Assembly (NCBI GenBank): GCA_945643635.1
Contig: CALZFC010000056.1
Location: forward strand, 148,501 to 212,500
DNA: 64,000 nt
Direction: 5' to 3'
Source of the DNA: Allodiplogaster sudhausi
Taxonomy: Eukaryota; Nematoda; Chromadorea; Rhabditida; Diplogasteridae
Under the pieces are notes generated by a model that was not told the DNA's origin, searched no databases, and was given only the letters and a program-made list of their open reading frames with translations. Every line of letters begins with the position of its first letter. The stretch's first letter is position 1. A program made the translations under genes and the position numbers. Below are positions 12,901 to 24,601 of this stretch, in pieces.

Positions 12901-15900
12901 TTTCTTGTGGTTGGTTGAGGGTCTTTTCTGTTGATTCTTCCACTATCGTTGCTCTCCTTCTGTTGTTCTCCATTCCCATTCCATTCAGCACTGAACACTG
13001 CCTTGGCCAGAAGTGCTTCTGGCACTTCTTCTCCCTACCCCAATTCCCAGCTGGTTCTCAGTGGAGGAGAAAGAGAGAAAGTAGCAGATGAGAAGGGAAA
13101 GGGGGCCATGGATCAGGTAGAAGAGGCTATGAATGGCCCTTTTCTGTTGCCTGCGGATGGCCAACTTCCTTCCTCGGACGGTTCGTGGGTGTCTGCCGTG
13201 GAGGATTGCTGTGCAGAGGAATTAGTTAAAAATATAGAATGGAATGAGAATTGGAGTGAGATTGAACCGTCGTGTTCTCTTCACTCCCGCTGTCCGTCCC
13301 AGTCCCAGTCCTCTCATTTGCTGTGAACGTGGTCGTTTCTTTCTTGCCGTGCTTCCTATTATTCTTGTGTGAAATCTTTTTGTCAAGATGGTACAGCCAT
13401 TACACACGCAGGAGTCATGCTAACATCTTTCTGTAGATTCCTCGTCGGTGGCGGGTTCCTCTGGCGAGCCCCTTCTAACTTCTTCTCCCCTTGGTCTACG
13501 CGTGCTCTCTGTCGCTAGTCACGAGGCCCATGTGATGTGGGATCCTCCCCTTCAACGTCATGGAAGTCTCCTGAATTACCATCTGTACTACAGAGAGGAA
13601 GGCAGCCAGAGGTTCAACTTTCTCTTGAAGAGTGTCTTGTAACTGGAATGGTTGAGGGAGCGTGTGGTGAACAGCTCGTCCCCCTATCGCTGGCTCCATG
13701 ACTTGCAAGCCGGAACAGCCTACCAGCTACGCGTCGCGGCGGAAAATGAAGCTGGAATTGGCACTCTCTCCCAGCCTCTTCGCATTATCACTAAGAAAGA
13801 GCGTACGAATTCTAATCCATTCCTTGAATATTCTTTGCAAAAATCATTCTGGACACAGGAATTTTAAAGGGGGCCCACGCATGGGGAATAAGGGGGGACG
13901 ACGTGCGATTTTTAGCTTTTGGGCCGCCTCGATCCCATCCTGTAGTCACATTTTCGTTTGCAAGCCATCGCAAACCATGAAAAACAAACTAATTAAGTCA
14001 GAAGCTAAAATACATAATGAACAGCACATGCAAAGAGTCCATGGCGAGTAATATTTTAGTGCAGCGTCCTTTTCGTTTTTAAAAACATCGGAAAGACACT
14101 CAACCGTACTTTTACACTAAATAAACCCCCCTCGTGGCCCCATTTCAACGTCAAAAAAAATTAGTGGCCACCACAAGCAGAATCAGGGGCCACGGCGAGG
14201 TTGCTTGGGTGAAGGGTGGCTGCGCGAGTGCGGAATGAGGGGCCACGGCGTGGTCGCACCCCCGTGTGGCCCCCTATTCAGCATACGTGGGCCTCCTTTA
14301 AAATTCCTGTGGATGTTCTTGTTATACTCTTTTTTTTTTATACCACGGAGTTATGGATAAATTAAAGAGGCGGTTCCTGGTCGAGTCCATGACCTCCATG
14401 CGTTTGCGAAGGACTCAGAGACAATCGAAGTCGAATGGAAACCACCGACATCCAGTGGAGCCCCTCCGCTACGGTTCTTTCCTTCTTCATTGTCGTTTTA
14501 TCATGACAACTGGTATTATTATTTATTTTATTCTGAAAAAATAAAATTTGTGGTTTGTATACAGTAATACTATACAGGTTTCGTCTCTTTTATGTTCGAT
14601 CCGATGCTAGGAAGACTGAGCGCGAGACCCAGATTAATGCTAGTTTTCATTACTTTTCCTGTTTCATATGTTTCATAATAGCAAAATATCTGTTAATATT
14701 TCTCCACTTTCTCCAACAAAATATAAACATGAGGTAGTATAACGTGGAGTTGACTTCTGGAATTTCTCAGGTGCCGTCTGCGGCCTACACGATGTATGGA
14801 ATGGACAAGTACACTGAATATGATATTCGGGTGGAGGCGGAGGGAGAAAATGGACCCGGAATCACATCCGAGACTATAACAGTAGGCTATTCTCATTGTA
14901 CATTTCAGAGCTTGGAGTTTTTTTGCAATAACATTGGCGATGAAGGTGCGTACCCTGGCCGACGTCCCTTCTGGGCCTCCCTTGGACATCTCAGCGGATG
15001 CTCAGTCAACCACTTCCATCCGAGTTGTTTGGACAATGCCCACTGATGCTCTTTCTAATGGACCAGTCACTGGATACAGGTTCGCAGTTCTTCTCTGTCA
15101 AGTAAGAAAGAAAAGAGTTTTGGAAAATGAAAAGAGGAATGTTACAGACTAAAGTACAAGACGAAAGCTCGCGGCAGTAAGGGGAATACCGTACTCATCG
15201 ACGCTCCCGCCGCTTCGTACTCTCTGACCGGACTGGAACCAGGCACCGCCTACACTCTTAGGATGGCCATTCTTAACCAGGTAAATGAACGAGGAGCCAT
15301 TTCTATTCTTTTGCACTTCTGAAGCAAACTCCAAAGTAGTTGGAGTAACGGATTCATTCAGAATGGCACGGGAGCGTATTCGGATTGGCTGAGTGTGGAG
15401 ACTCCGTTAGTGGAGAAAGAGGAGAGTCTTCTGGGGGCACCGCGGGAGCTGCGGCCCGTGGCAGGCGCAGACTTCATTCAACTCTTCTGGAGACCTCCTG
15501 CTGATGATAGCGTCCTCATCAGGGGATATCAGGTTCTGTTTCATTGGAAAGATGACAAAAGTAACTATTAATTTGTAGATCGGTTGGGGGCAAGGAGTGC
15601 CCGACGTGGACGAAGCACGAGTGGAAGCTTCCATCCTTCAACACAAGATCACTGGGCTTAGGCCGGCCAGGGACTACGTCGTTTCTCTCCGAGCATTCAA
15701 CCGACAAGGATTAGGCTTCCCGATCTACGAAACTGTCAGGTATGCAGTTTCTGCCCCTCATTCGCTACATTCATCAATCATGCCTAGTGAGTAATTCTGA
15801 GAAGGGGAGATTTGCAGAACGGCCCAGAAGAACGAAGCGATAGATGGACTGGAGGGAGCGGGGGCATTCCTTGCTGGAGAGGACTCGGCAGCTTCTCCCA

Positions 15901-16076
15901 TGGGAGTCCGAGCTATCGCCCTCTCTCCCACTGCAATCCGCGTCTCCTGGGCTGACTCACCCACTGGATTTAACACTCTCTACACTGTCAAGTACTCCTC
16001 TAGGTCTGCTTCTTCTTCCTCTCTCGTTCTGCCCCCCTCTCACCTCTCTATTTATCTCTCCCTCTCTATCTCTCCC

Positions 16077-16135
<59 letters not shown>

Positions 16136-17129
16136 ACAGCTCGGATGGGAATGCCCTTCGTTTCATCAACACAACGGAGCAGTGGGTGGTGGTGGAGAAT
16201 CTCCGTCCGGCCGCAGAGTATGAGTTGGCAGTGCGCGCTTTCCTCCCTCCGATGTCCTTGTCCGCCTGGAGTATGGCTGTCCGTAATCGAACTCTCCCTG
16301 CTGCGCCGTCTTCTGCTCCAAGGTACAGAATATCTTGCAAGTTCGAGGAATACTATAATCTTATTGTTTCCTTTTTCTGTTTTATCACAGTTTAAACTTC
16401 AGAGACCTGACCATTTTGCCGGCAGCCTCGGGAGATCCTGCTTCAGTGACAGTGAACTGGCAGCCTCCGAAGTATGCCAATGGGGAGATTCTTGGTTAGT
16501 GGCGAATATCTTTCTGTATGTTTATTCATCCCGTTTTCTAGAGTACATCTTGTTTTACTCGGAGCGTCCCTCACCACGGGAAGATGAATGGAATCAATTG
16601 GTGATTCCCGGAGAGCGGCTGTCTAATTCCATCCATTCTCTCCTTCCAAAGGCCAACTATTACTTCCGCATTCAGGCAAAGAATGTTAAAGGTAAAGGTT
16701 CATTTTATATGTATCCAAATGTTTCCATGATTCTGCTACCTTTCTAGCAGTAACTGCCTGGATGATCTAGCCCATACTGTCCACTCAGGTTTCGGTCCCC
16801 TTTCCTCCATGCAGACGTACTCTCCTGGCTCGGCCGGCTTCGTCCATCCCATCCAAGCCACCCATCCACGGACCTCCTCTGACAGCTTCCTCTCCACTGA
16901 TTGGATCAAGGTCTGTCTACATTAGAAAACTCATTTCTGGAGAAAAAAAAGTGGAGGAACATGGAAGAATATGATTGTAGGTCGCGAAGGCGAATCCTCT
17001 GCACTTCTTGGTGGGCGCTGCCCTTTTCCTTCTCATTGGCCTCTCTGTTCTTCTTCTTTCTCTCTGGGTTTGCCGTCGGTTGGTCAAATAAATAATTAAA
17101 TATTTATATATATATATATTATATATATA

Positions 17130-17160
<31 letters not shown>

Positions 17161-18979
17161 ATTTTAAATTTACATCTGCTCTTTTAAATAATTAAGAACA
17201 ATTCTTTTCCGTCGTGTGTAAACTGTAAGAACCTGTGCAGTGGACGTCAACCGAAACCTCGAAGTGCGGGAGGCTCTTCTGGCCGGAAGAGCAGCAGCCA
17301 GCAGAGGAATGACCTGTGGATCCAGCACGGAGGGAGTGGGTCGTCTGCCCTCCTGGGGGGCCCTTCTGGAGATCGCGCTGTCCTCGGCACTTCTCTGGCC
17401 GACATCAAACACCTCCACGGCGGTGCAGATCTCGCGGCTGACTCTCCGCCTCCTCGCTACCAGAGTTCACTCCAGAACAGACTCGAAGGTTCGTCAGCAG
17501 AAGAAGCTGTCAACCTGTGCATTTCTTACATTACTCTCCTATAATGCTACTTCTAGCTACACGGGAATGCTCATTATTATCCTTTGTTTCTTCCCTGTGC
17601 ACAGAGTTTTCAAATGATCAGTGTTTGTGGTTGTGCCAGTGGTCGTTGAAGACAGGACGAGAAAGAAAAGAGAGCGAGAGAAGAGAGACAGAGAGTGAGA
17701 GAGACAGAGAGTGAGAGAGAGGAGTGGGAGAGAGAGTGTGTGAGAGATGAGAGAGAGGGACTTCGGCGCCCAGCTGCAGAGCCGATCTACGGCGCAGTGC
17801 TTCCCTCTGGCCGAGTGGTCTCCCGCCGCACCCCCCTCCGCACTTCCATGACATCTTCCACCTACGACGAAGGAGTCAGTGATTCTCGTCCTCTGCTCGT
17901 GGTCGGCCGGGCTAAGCCAATGCCAGTCGGAGCTCCGCCTCCTCCGCCCGCCCCTCAAGGGGGATACGGTGGCAGTGACAGAGACAGTCAGTTGATGCTC
18001 GCTCTCTTCTCCCTGAATGTCTTCTCTCTTCTCCCCATGCACTCTCTCTCCCCTAACTGTTGTACCTCTGTTCGTATCTCTGTAGTTACCGGATAGTTTT
18101 GTTGATTGTGAAGTTGAGAGTGAGTGAGAGTGTACTTTGCAGGCGGTGGAACCCTGTCTCGTAGTTACCACCACTCGGCATCTTCTCTGGAAGCTGCTCG
18201 GCAACGCACTCCTCACGTTGTCTACTCCGGACATCCACGGCATCAGGTTAATCATATTCATTTGCATGTTTCTTCGTTTCCTGCCAAGGTTTCGTTTGTG
18301 CCTTCTCTCATCTTTCCCTTGTTAAGGCGAAAGTGGAGATGGATGACTCTCCATACGGCTCTTCGCTTGGTCTTGGCTCTGCCACTCCTCCGCCCCCCTT
18401 GGTTGCTCCCCCGCAACCCCCCGTCGTCACTACTTCCGATGGCTACCGGACACTCAAGGCTGTTCCTTCGGGAAGTAACAACCTGCGCAGCTTCAGCCAA
18501 CTCGCCAGCTCCTCTCCTCAGCCACGCCTCGCTTCCCTAGCTGGGGGCCTACCCGACAAGTTCCTGTTGGAAGAGCCACTGCACAGCCCAGAGTTAACGT
18601 CGCCAATCTCTGCAGGTTCGAGAGAGCAGAGAGGTGACAGAAAAAGATATGAGAAATGATACGTGTATTTGATGACTGACAGTTAAGTTTTCCTTTTTCA
18701 GTCCTTATCTGAGTAATTCGGCGTTGTCAGTGGAAGAAGAGAAGCAGCGCCTGAGGGAAGGGGAGTGCTTCCATTCAGACTCGGACTCTGCTCAGCCCCT
18801 CCCTCCCTCCCTCTCCACTGAAGCTCTCCATGAACAGGTTACACTTCTTCACTCTCCCTTTCTCGCTTTGGTCGCATCGTGATTGAAATAAGAAATGTTT
18901 TCTGCTTAAGGTGGAGAACATTGACCACATGATTAGCGATCTCCAGGCCCTGCAGCAGCAGTTCGGCGTTAAATCGTAG
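6367..18979 (+). CDS. unc-40: DCC/neogenin/UNC-40/Frazzled netrin receptor, complete
   Basis: Single-pass axon-guidance receptor for netrin, about 1521 aa. Exons: 6367-6463, 7240-7402, 9979-10201, 10515-10575, 11222-11368, 11436-11614, 11713-11881, 12455-12610, 12730-12804, 12989-13180, 13437-13611, 13657-13802, 14368-14473, 14578-14638, 14738-14881, 14946-15079, 15148-15280, 15362-15532, 15579-15739, 15818-16003, 16140-16322, 16391-16494, 16542-16691, 16789-16910, 16981-17078, 17241-17488, 17780-17986, 18143-18246, 18327-18592, 18702-18837, 18911-18979. The sum is a multiple of three. Exon 1 encodes a signal peptide ([16 protein letters not shown]). Four Ig domains (DAGIYEC, DEGVYSC, DAGVYEC, QGVYQC) are followed by six FN3 domains, the domain order of DCC/neogenin. 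The transmembrane helix is in 16981-17078. The tail has a P1-like motif (NDLWIQH) and a helical C-terminal P3-like end ([17 protein letters not shown]). The exon starting at 17780 is the least certain boundary. Confidence 0.92.
6857..6898 (+). repeat. (CT)n microsatellite, unc-40 intron 1
   Basis: About 21 uninterrupted CT units, preceded at 6802-6815 by a C-rich run. Confidence 0.95.
7403..9978 (+). other. 2.6 kb unc-40 intron rich in CT/GA tracts
   Basis: No exon is recognisable here. The segment holds CT tracts near 7640-7690 and 9175-9250, GA tracts near 8227-8310, 9400-9423 and 9536-9570, and one dispersed repeat copy (8680-8838). Long open frames in this region are low-complexity Ser/Leu or Arg/Glu runs. 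Confidence 0.7.
8680..8838. repeat. Dispersed SINE-like repeat, copy B
   Basis: Lies in the second unc-40 intron. The core GGGGAGGCCCAAAATCAGGG followed by a tail GTAAATCGACAGTACTTTTTT parallels copies at 1722-1858, 11965-12148 and 12180-12318. Confidence 0.5.
10740..10800. repeat. Possible 5' fragment of the SINE-like repeat
   Basis: Contains TGGCTAAGTGGT at 10755-10766, which resembles an RNA polymerase III A box. The surrounding sequence resembles the start of the copy at 11965-12148. It is short and weakly supported. Confidence 0.25.
11965..12148. repeat. Dispersed SINE-like repeat, copy D
   Basis: Lies in an unc-40 intron (11882-12454). It contains a B-box-like GGTTCAAATCTGG near 12078 and ends in GTAAAATGGACGGCACCTTTTT. 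It is adjacent to another copy at 12180-12318, with which it shares GGGAATAAATGYCACT. Confidence 0.5.
12180..12318. repeat. Dispersed SINE-like repeat, copy E
   Basis: Lies in the same unc-40 intron as the copy before it. It holds CTCCGGGGAGACTCATAATC and a tail GTAAAATATACTGTTCCTTTTT that parallel the other copies. Confidence 0.45.
13854..14311. mobile_element. MITE-like inverted-repeat element in an unc-40 intron
   Basis: The 458 bp segment is bounded by inverted repeats of about 42 bp with roughly five mismatches. The outer 17 bases are identical (CACAGGAATTTTAAAGG and its complement at 14295-14311). The interior is GC-rich with no open reading frame of interest. It holds two copies of a short AGGGGCCACGGCG-like motif around 14190 and 14237. 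No convincing target-site duplication is visible. It lies between the exons ending 13802 and starting 14368, so it is spliced out. A non-autonomous DNA transposon is the simplest reading. Confidence 0.7.
16080..16132 (+). repeat. (CT)n microsatellite forming a 3' splice-site tract
   Basis: The repeat runs directly into TTTACAG at 16133-16139, the acceptor of the unc-40 exon starting 16140. It therefore provides the polypyrimidine tract. Confidence 0.95.
17098..17161. repeat. (AT)n microsatellite, unc-40 intron
   Basis: Near-continuous AT dinucleotides directly after the transmembrane exon. Confidence 0.95.
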
Positions 18980-19817
18980 GTTGTACATTATTTTCTTTGC
19001 TTGTACCCTGTTGTCATCTTTCAATATTCCCTTCAATTTCACTTAAGCCGATTGAATCGGCACTGTTCTTTCACTGTTAGAACTGTATTCTAGATTGCCG
19101 TTTGTGCATTTCTTTCTCTGAGAGTTTGCTTTTTGACAATATGTTAAACATTAACCAGCAGTTGTTTACAAGTGCTAAATCCAAGTCCGGACGGATTTTT
19201 GTATTTATTTCTAGTGGAGAAATATTTATTGATTCTTACCAAGTTGCTGCTCGTCCCCAATTGTTTTTAATTCCTTGCCTTTTCTCTCCCTTCAAATTCA
19301 CAGATTGATGACGTGTACTTGATTTCCTTTTTTCCTTTTGCATATTAACAGTAACAGTAATCGTTGGCTGTCTTACACTAGTAGACTTTGCTAGTGAATG
19401 GATACTGTAATCGGCGTGTCACTTCTCTTTTCCATTACATCCCAACTCCTTCCCGTTCTTTCATTCTCTCACATTGCCGCCTTTCTTTCCATTTCATTCT
19501 TGCACAAATATCACAATTTCTTGGAAGAAGTGCTGCTCATTGTGAATCTCTACCAAGGCCGTATAAGTATTGATTGTCAGACAAAGAAATTAATTCAGCG
19601 CGTCTTTACATTAAGCATGGATGCACACTATGATAATCATCAGTGAACCCTCACAATCCTGCGGAAATACCAGGTCTGTTGATACACTGATTGGCATAGG
19701 TTTACCTCTTGAGCTGTGAGCATATGAACAGATGCGAAATATAGATGAGATATGTGAAGACAGCGTATGTAAAGGCAAAATATATACAACAGATGTGAGA
19801 GACCGTCTGTTCCCTCC
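18980..19817. other. Convergent intergenic region, unc-40 / ced-12
   Basis: The two genes end tail to tail here. The region is AT-rich with no recognisable coding exon and presumably holds both 3'UTRs. Confidence 0.6.
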
Positions 19818-20879
19818 TCAGTCGGAAGCATCGAAGACGAGATGTGGCTTGACCCAATCGAGTGAAGAGGGGAGAGGAGGGAGACGGCCAAGAGGGCGGG
19901 GCTTGCACTGCATCAGACGGACGCGGATGTCGATGTCCAGCAGACGATCAGCTTCCTGATGGAGTGAGAGAGGTAAGAGGGGCAGGAGGAAGAGCAACTG
20001 AAATGAGTACTTTGGAGGATCTCTCGCTGAGGGGGCGTGTCTCCCCGGAGGCAGCTTCTGCGAGTGCATTCAACCCATCCGTCCAGATCTCCACGGCCCT
20101 CTCCTCTTCGCTTGCTACGGTGATTTCTCTTCCATTGCAGAGCCGAAATCGCAGCTTCCAGGCAGCGGCTGCTCGCTTCTCTGGAAGAAGAAGAATCACT
20201 GAGTGCAGATTCAGCTGCAGCTGACCTTGGAATTGTTCGAAAGATGCACTGAGGATGTCCGAGATGGGAATTCTCTCCTCAGCTCTTCCATCGCCTTCGT
20301 CCACCTCACGAATCCTCAGCCATCGACCACTCTCTTCCAACTTCCACAACTGTTTCTCTTCTGACAATCATTCTGTTAACAACTGGGAGAGAAGTATAAT
20401 GTGCCAGAGAACCTCTCATGGTCTTCCCTTTGTGAAGTTTACGGAAGATGAGACCCTGGCGGAGGAAGTTGACCCGATTCTTCAGTACAAGGGCGCGTAT
20501 TTGGGGTGCTAAGCGTTCACGCATATCGTGGATCAGACCCTGGCCTTGCTCCACCATCTTAAACACTACCGTCTCCCTCTCTCGTTAAGTGATCTCCCTC
20601 TCATATATCTACACTATTTCTCTCAATTCACTTCACTCGTTCTCATTTCTCCATTCTCTCACTTGACTCTTTCTCTCCTCTTACATCTCTCTTGGCCTGC
20701 TCGTCCTCCCACAGTTGCTGCATCCTCGAGTATTTAACGTGTCTCAGCGCCTCTCCCAGTTCGGCCACACTCTTGCAGTTCTTCTCAGTCGACACCAAAT
20801 GAAGCATCTCGCCTACGACAATCGAAACCTCAAAAGAGAATATGGAAGAGAGAGAGAGAGAGAAGGAGAGAGAGAGAGA

Positions 20880-20924
<45 letters not shown>

Positions 20925-21265
20925 AGAGAAGGAGAGAGAGACCTTCTGTTCCTCTCCCTGCTGAGCGTGCATCTGCCTCCAGATGGCGTGGGAGTGCTGG
21001 AGAGCAAGAGCGAAAGTCTTCTCGAAGGAGGCGTCTTCGAGGGCGACGGCGACACTCCGCGAGAGCCAGTCTCGGCTGTCTGCAGATAATTCTTCCCAGA
21101 TGAAACCAGTCTCTTCTCACCTTGGGGATGGAGAGCGAAGAGATGGGAGATGACTTCTGAGATGTGCAGAGACAGAGGGATCAGTTGCCACGCTGCACAT
21201 TCACTCCCTCGGGCACGCAAGCCATTCTCCACCCAACACTCCTGAAGGAAGACAGAAGGGCATGC

Positions 21266-21296
<31 letters not shown>

Positions 21297-21893
21297 AGAG
21301 AGAGAAAAGAGAGCGTACTACGAGTAGATTAGGATTGTGGTGGAGAATGAAGAGTAGAGAGCGACCAGCCAGACTCGCCATTCTCTCCTGCCGAAGAAGT
21401 GCTTCCCACAACGACTTCGCATCGTCCGTTTCCTCGGCCAAAGGAGCACTCTCCTGAAAGTATTGGAATGAATGGTCAAGGGAGCAAAAGGAAGGAAGAA
21501 ACCAGAAGAGTCTGAATTGTTGAATGGGGACAATACGAAGTGGCTTCGTCAGCATACGGAGAAAGACGCAGCACAAGAGCGGAAAGAAGCTCGCACTCCA
21601 TCTCAGGCGAACAGGGGCCAAGCTCATGCACCGACTGTACCATTCGGCGGAACTCTGCCCCTCCCGCGAACTGGAATCAACAGGGCAACTCATGGGTCAG
21701 CCAGTATCTTGACAGTTCGAACCTTTATAACTGCCGTCTTTCCTTCCTGAGAAGAAGAACGAAAGAGTGCAGAGAGAAGAGAGAGGACAGACAAGCAGAG
21801 AGGGGAGGAGGAGGCAGCACGGACAACCAGAGAAGGAATACTCTCCACACTCACCTCCGACAAGACAATGTTGCGAATCTGCTGACTGAAGGC

Positions 21894-21968
<75 letters not shown>

Positions 21969-23116
21969 GAGAAGAGAGAAGATAAAAAAGAGAGAGAGAG
22001 GAAGAGTGGTAGAGAAGAAGAAACGAACTCATTGGAGTCGAGAGCGAGGAGAAGCAGACGAATGGACTGAGTGAGCGAGTCGACATCCAGAGGAAAAGAA
22101 GAGGAGCGGATCAGAGAGGAGACCAGTAAGAAGACACCCGAAGGGAGACGACTCCAGTCAAGGCCCGCCTCCTTCAGAGAACATGTCAAGGACAGCAGAA
22201 GGGCGCGAGTGTTGCTGTAGAGATAAAAGGGGTGGGGGAGAAAGAAAGAAAGAGAGAGAGAGAGAGAAAGATAGAGAGAAAGAGAGAAAGAAAGAGAGAG
22301 AGAGAGAGAGATGGAGAGAAGAAAAGGTGGAGAGAGTGTCAGCAATAAAGAAAGTCGAAAACGATTACTTGGATAATTCCTGGCTTCTGTCTGCGAGTGC
22401 GGAGAGAATCTCATGGAGGATTCCCTGGCCGTCTAAAGCTTCGAGGAAGACTTTTTGATTGGCGAGGTCATTCATGTGTTTGAGGGCGGCGTCAACACGG
22501 GAAGAATCAGCAGAGGGCGAAGAAGGGAAGGCGCCCGCATCTTCCCACAGAAGACGGGCCATTCGATTCTGAGCAAACACTTTCAATCCATTCAATAGAT
22601 TTATAGTATTAGGAAAAAAAATGAGATGAACGGAAACGAACGGGCGACGCCGTGAATTTGAGTGTGAATCCGTGCTGCAGAGACTGGAAAGAAGCATCAG
22701 TCATGAAGATTCCATCAGAGGAGAGAAGCCCGAACTCCCCCGCTTCCTCCTCAGAGATGTCATGCCAACTCGCAACCATGGGAAGGAATTGAGAGAACGA
22801 TTGAGTCTGTAACAGTAGAAACAATCTTTTTTATTCCTATCAACCCACCACACCATCAAGTTAATCCCAAGTGGATGATTGCGAAGGAAAGAATGATCCG
22901 AAGTGCAGTGAAAAGAAAGAAAACCTTAAGATTGATGGTGACGAGGAATGGCTGAGGCTCGAAGCGCCGTTCCGTCCCTGCACTCCACTTCTGCAGCCTT
23001 GAGTCCAAGGTCACTCCTCCCTTGATGAGATGGGCGGGTGCTTCGATGTCCACCGCCTTCAGAATCTTCCCTGCTGAAGTGGTGGCGGAGAAGCTGCTGC
23101 CTCCCAGGAAGGACAT
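19818..23116 (-). CDS. ced-12: ELMO/CED-12 engulfment and cell motility protein
   Basis: Partner of DOCK180/CED-5 in Rac activation during engulfment and migration. Exons (complement): 22925-23116, 22642-22806, 22369-22568, 22029-22214, 21855-21885, 21723-21746, 21503-21670, 21322-21453, 21121-21241, 20943-21079, 20685-20828, 20413-20557, 20011-20360, 19818-19955; all phases agree. The N-terminal ubiquitin-like/ARM part aligns with ELMO (SRVDAALKHMNDLANQ; GLDWSRLPSGVFLLVSSLI). The ELMO domain continues through SFEKTFALALQHSHAIW. The PH domain carries FRKLHKGK and the hallmark EIWTDGLNAL, and the C-terminus LLDIDIRVRL matches ELMO. Two micro-exons (31 and 24 nt) lie in the middle; the 24 nt one and 21503-21670 are the least certain. 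GA microsatellites fill four introns. Confidence 0.88.
20846..20940 (+). repeat. (GA)n microsatellite, ced-12 intron
   Basis: Reads as (CT)n on the coding strand, just upstream of the 20685-20828 exon acceptor. Similar tracts lie at 21268-21304, 21897-21962 and 22246-22320 in other introns of the gene. Confidence 0.95.
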
Positions 23117-24601
23117 CCTCCACCCACTCAACACTTTCTCAGTCTAGGGTAGAATGGTATTCTGAAGTACTCTCGGTCTTGAGATGCGGTCGAACACTGG
23201 CAGAATCCCCCCATTCGCAAACTTGCATTGTAAGCAAGATAACTATTATCACATTCTTTTATCAATACTAATGCATGCAATAACCAAGCAGAGCACATGA
23301 AAGGGGAACATGTACAGTACTTTAAAATGGAGTGCAGTATCCCCTTCGCTGAGTACAGATGGAAGGTTCATAAGGAACATCGCCAAAGGGGATTAAGTGG
23401 ATTGACCAAAGCAACTCCACTCTGCAATCTATTATGATCTCATAAAACTGCTTAAATTTATCTGATAATTTGTGCAAGTCATAGTAACACACGAACCATA
23501 CATGTATTACAGTCCATATACGTGACAACAAAGAGAGCCAGCAAAGAGCAAGAGGGCAAATAATCAAATTAAGCAAATCGAACGGGGTAATCGCAAGTGC
23601 TCGCAGAAAGTACGTGTAAGGTAGGCCCCGAGGGAGAGAGCGAACGAGAGAGAAGAGGAAATCGAGAGACGCAGACCACGAGCAATGGCATTCCCACCAT
23701 CAACACGAGGCCATGAAGAGAAGTAAGAAAGAAAAGGAAGAAAAGAAAGATAAAAAGGAGAGAATCCCGTCTTGACATTGGGTATAAGCCCTGGAAAGAG
23801 CATACAACCTAGAGAAGTTGAGAAAGTCAGAGATGGAATACACTTTCTTAAATAAAGACTCGCCTTAGCACCCACGACTTTGGAGCTTCGCAAGGCCGTT
23901 ACTATTCAAAGAAGCAGCATGTTATCATAAAGTGAGGAGAGTGAGAGACGAAAAGAGAGGAGAAAGAATCTCTCGCCATGAAGAAGTGGGCATTTTCGGC
24001 AAACACGACGTATATCGTAAGATAGAAGAAGGAAAGGCAAAGTGCGAGGTGAGTTGACTGAGACTACCTGCTTCCTTTCCACTTCAGCTATTATAATAAT
24101 GTATAGACTCTGCAAAGTATCAAACGATTCATAAAAGCATAAGAATGAGGGTGAGTACATAACTCCCACAGAAGAAGACGCAACCGCGACAGAAAACGAG
24201 AAAGAGAAGGAGTAATCAAGAAGAAACACTAACAATTGCCGATTACCTCGTCTGCTCCTCGGCAATTTACTTTCATAATGAGGAAGGGGATCCATATCGC
24301 AAAAGAGTCAAAACTGCAAACAAAAGCAGACATAACAAATTATTTATTTTGTTACACTTTAGTTTTGAGAAGAAGCGACCAAGTTGATGAGGACGTAAGC
24401 GGGTGAGAAACAGAAGGAACGATAGGGAGAGACTACGTGGAAGGAAGATATTTCAATGGTTTGATGAGAGGAAGAGAGAAGTTAGAGACTAGGAGTGAGT
24501 AAGAGAGGCAGAGAGCCAGAGCTAGAGAGAGCACGAGACGATGAGCGATAAGCAGAAGGCATGGGATGGCCCCGCTTCCCTTTCTTCTCCCCTTTCAAGA
24601 C
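23117..24601. other. Intergenic region, csnk-1 to ced-12
   Basis: No recognisable exon in either strand. It should hold the csnk-1 3'UTR and the ced-12 promoter. Confidence 0.5.

Noticed and set aside
20830..22414. Several 100-190 residue Ser/Leu-rich frames on minus
   Set aside because: They are CT-repeat translations that read across ced-12 introns; real exons are the short in-phase segments listed.
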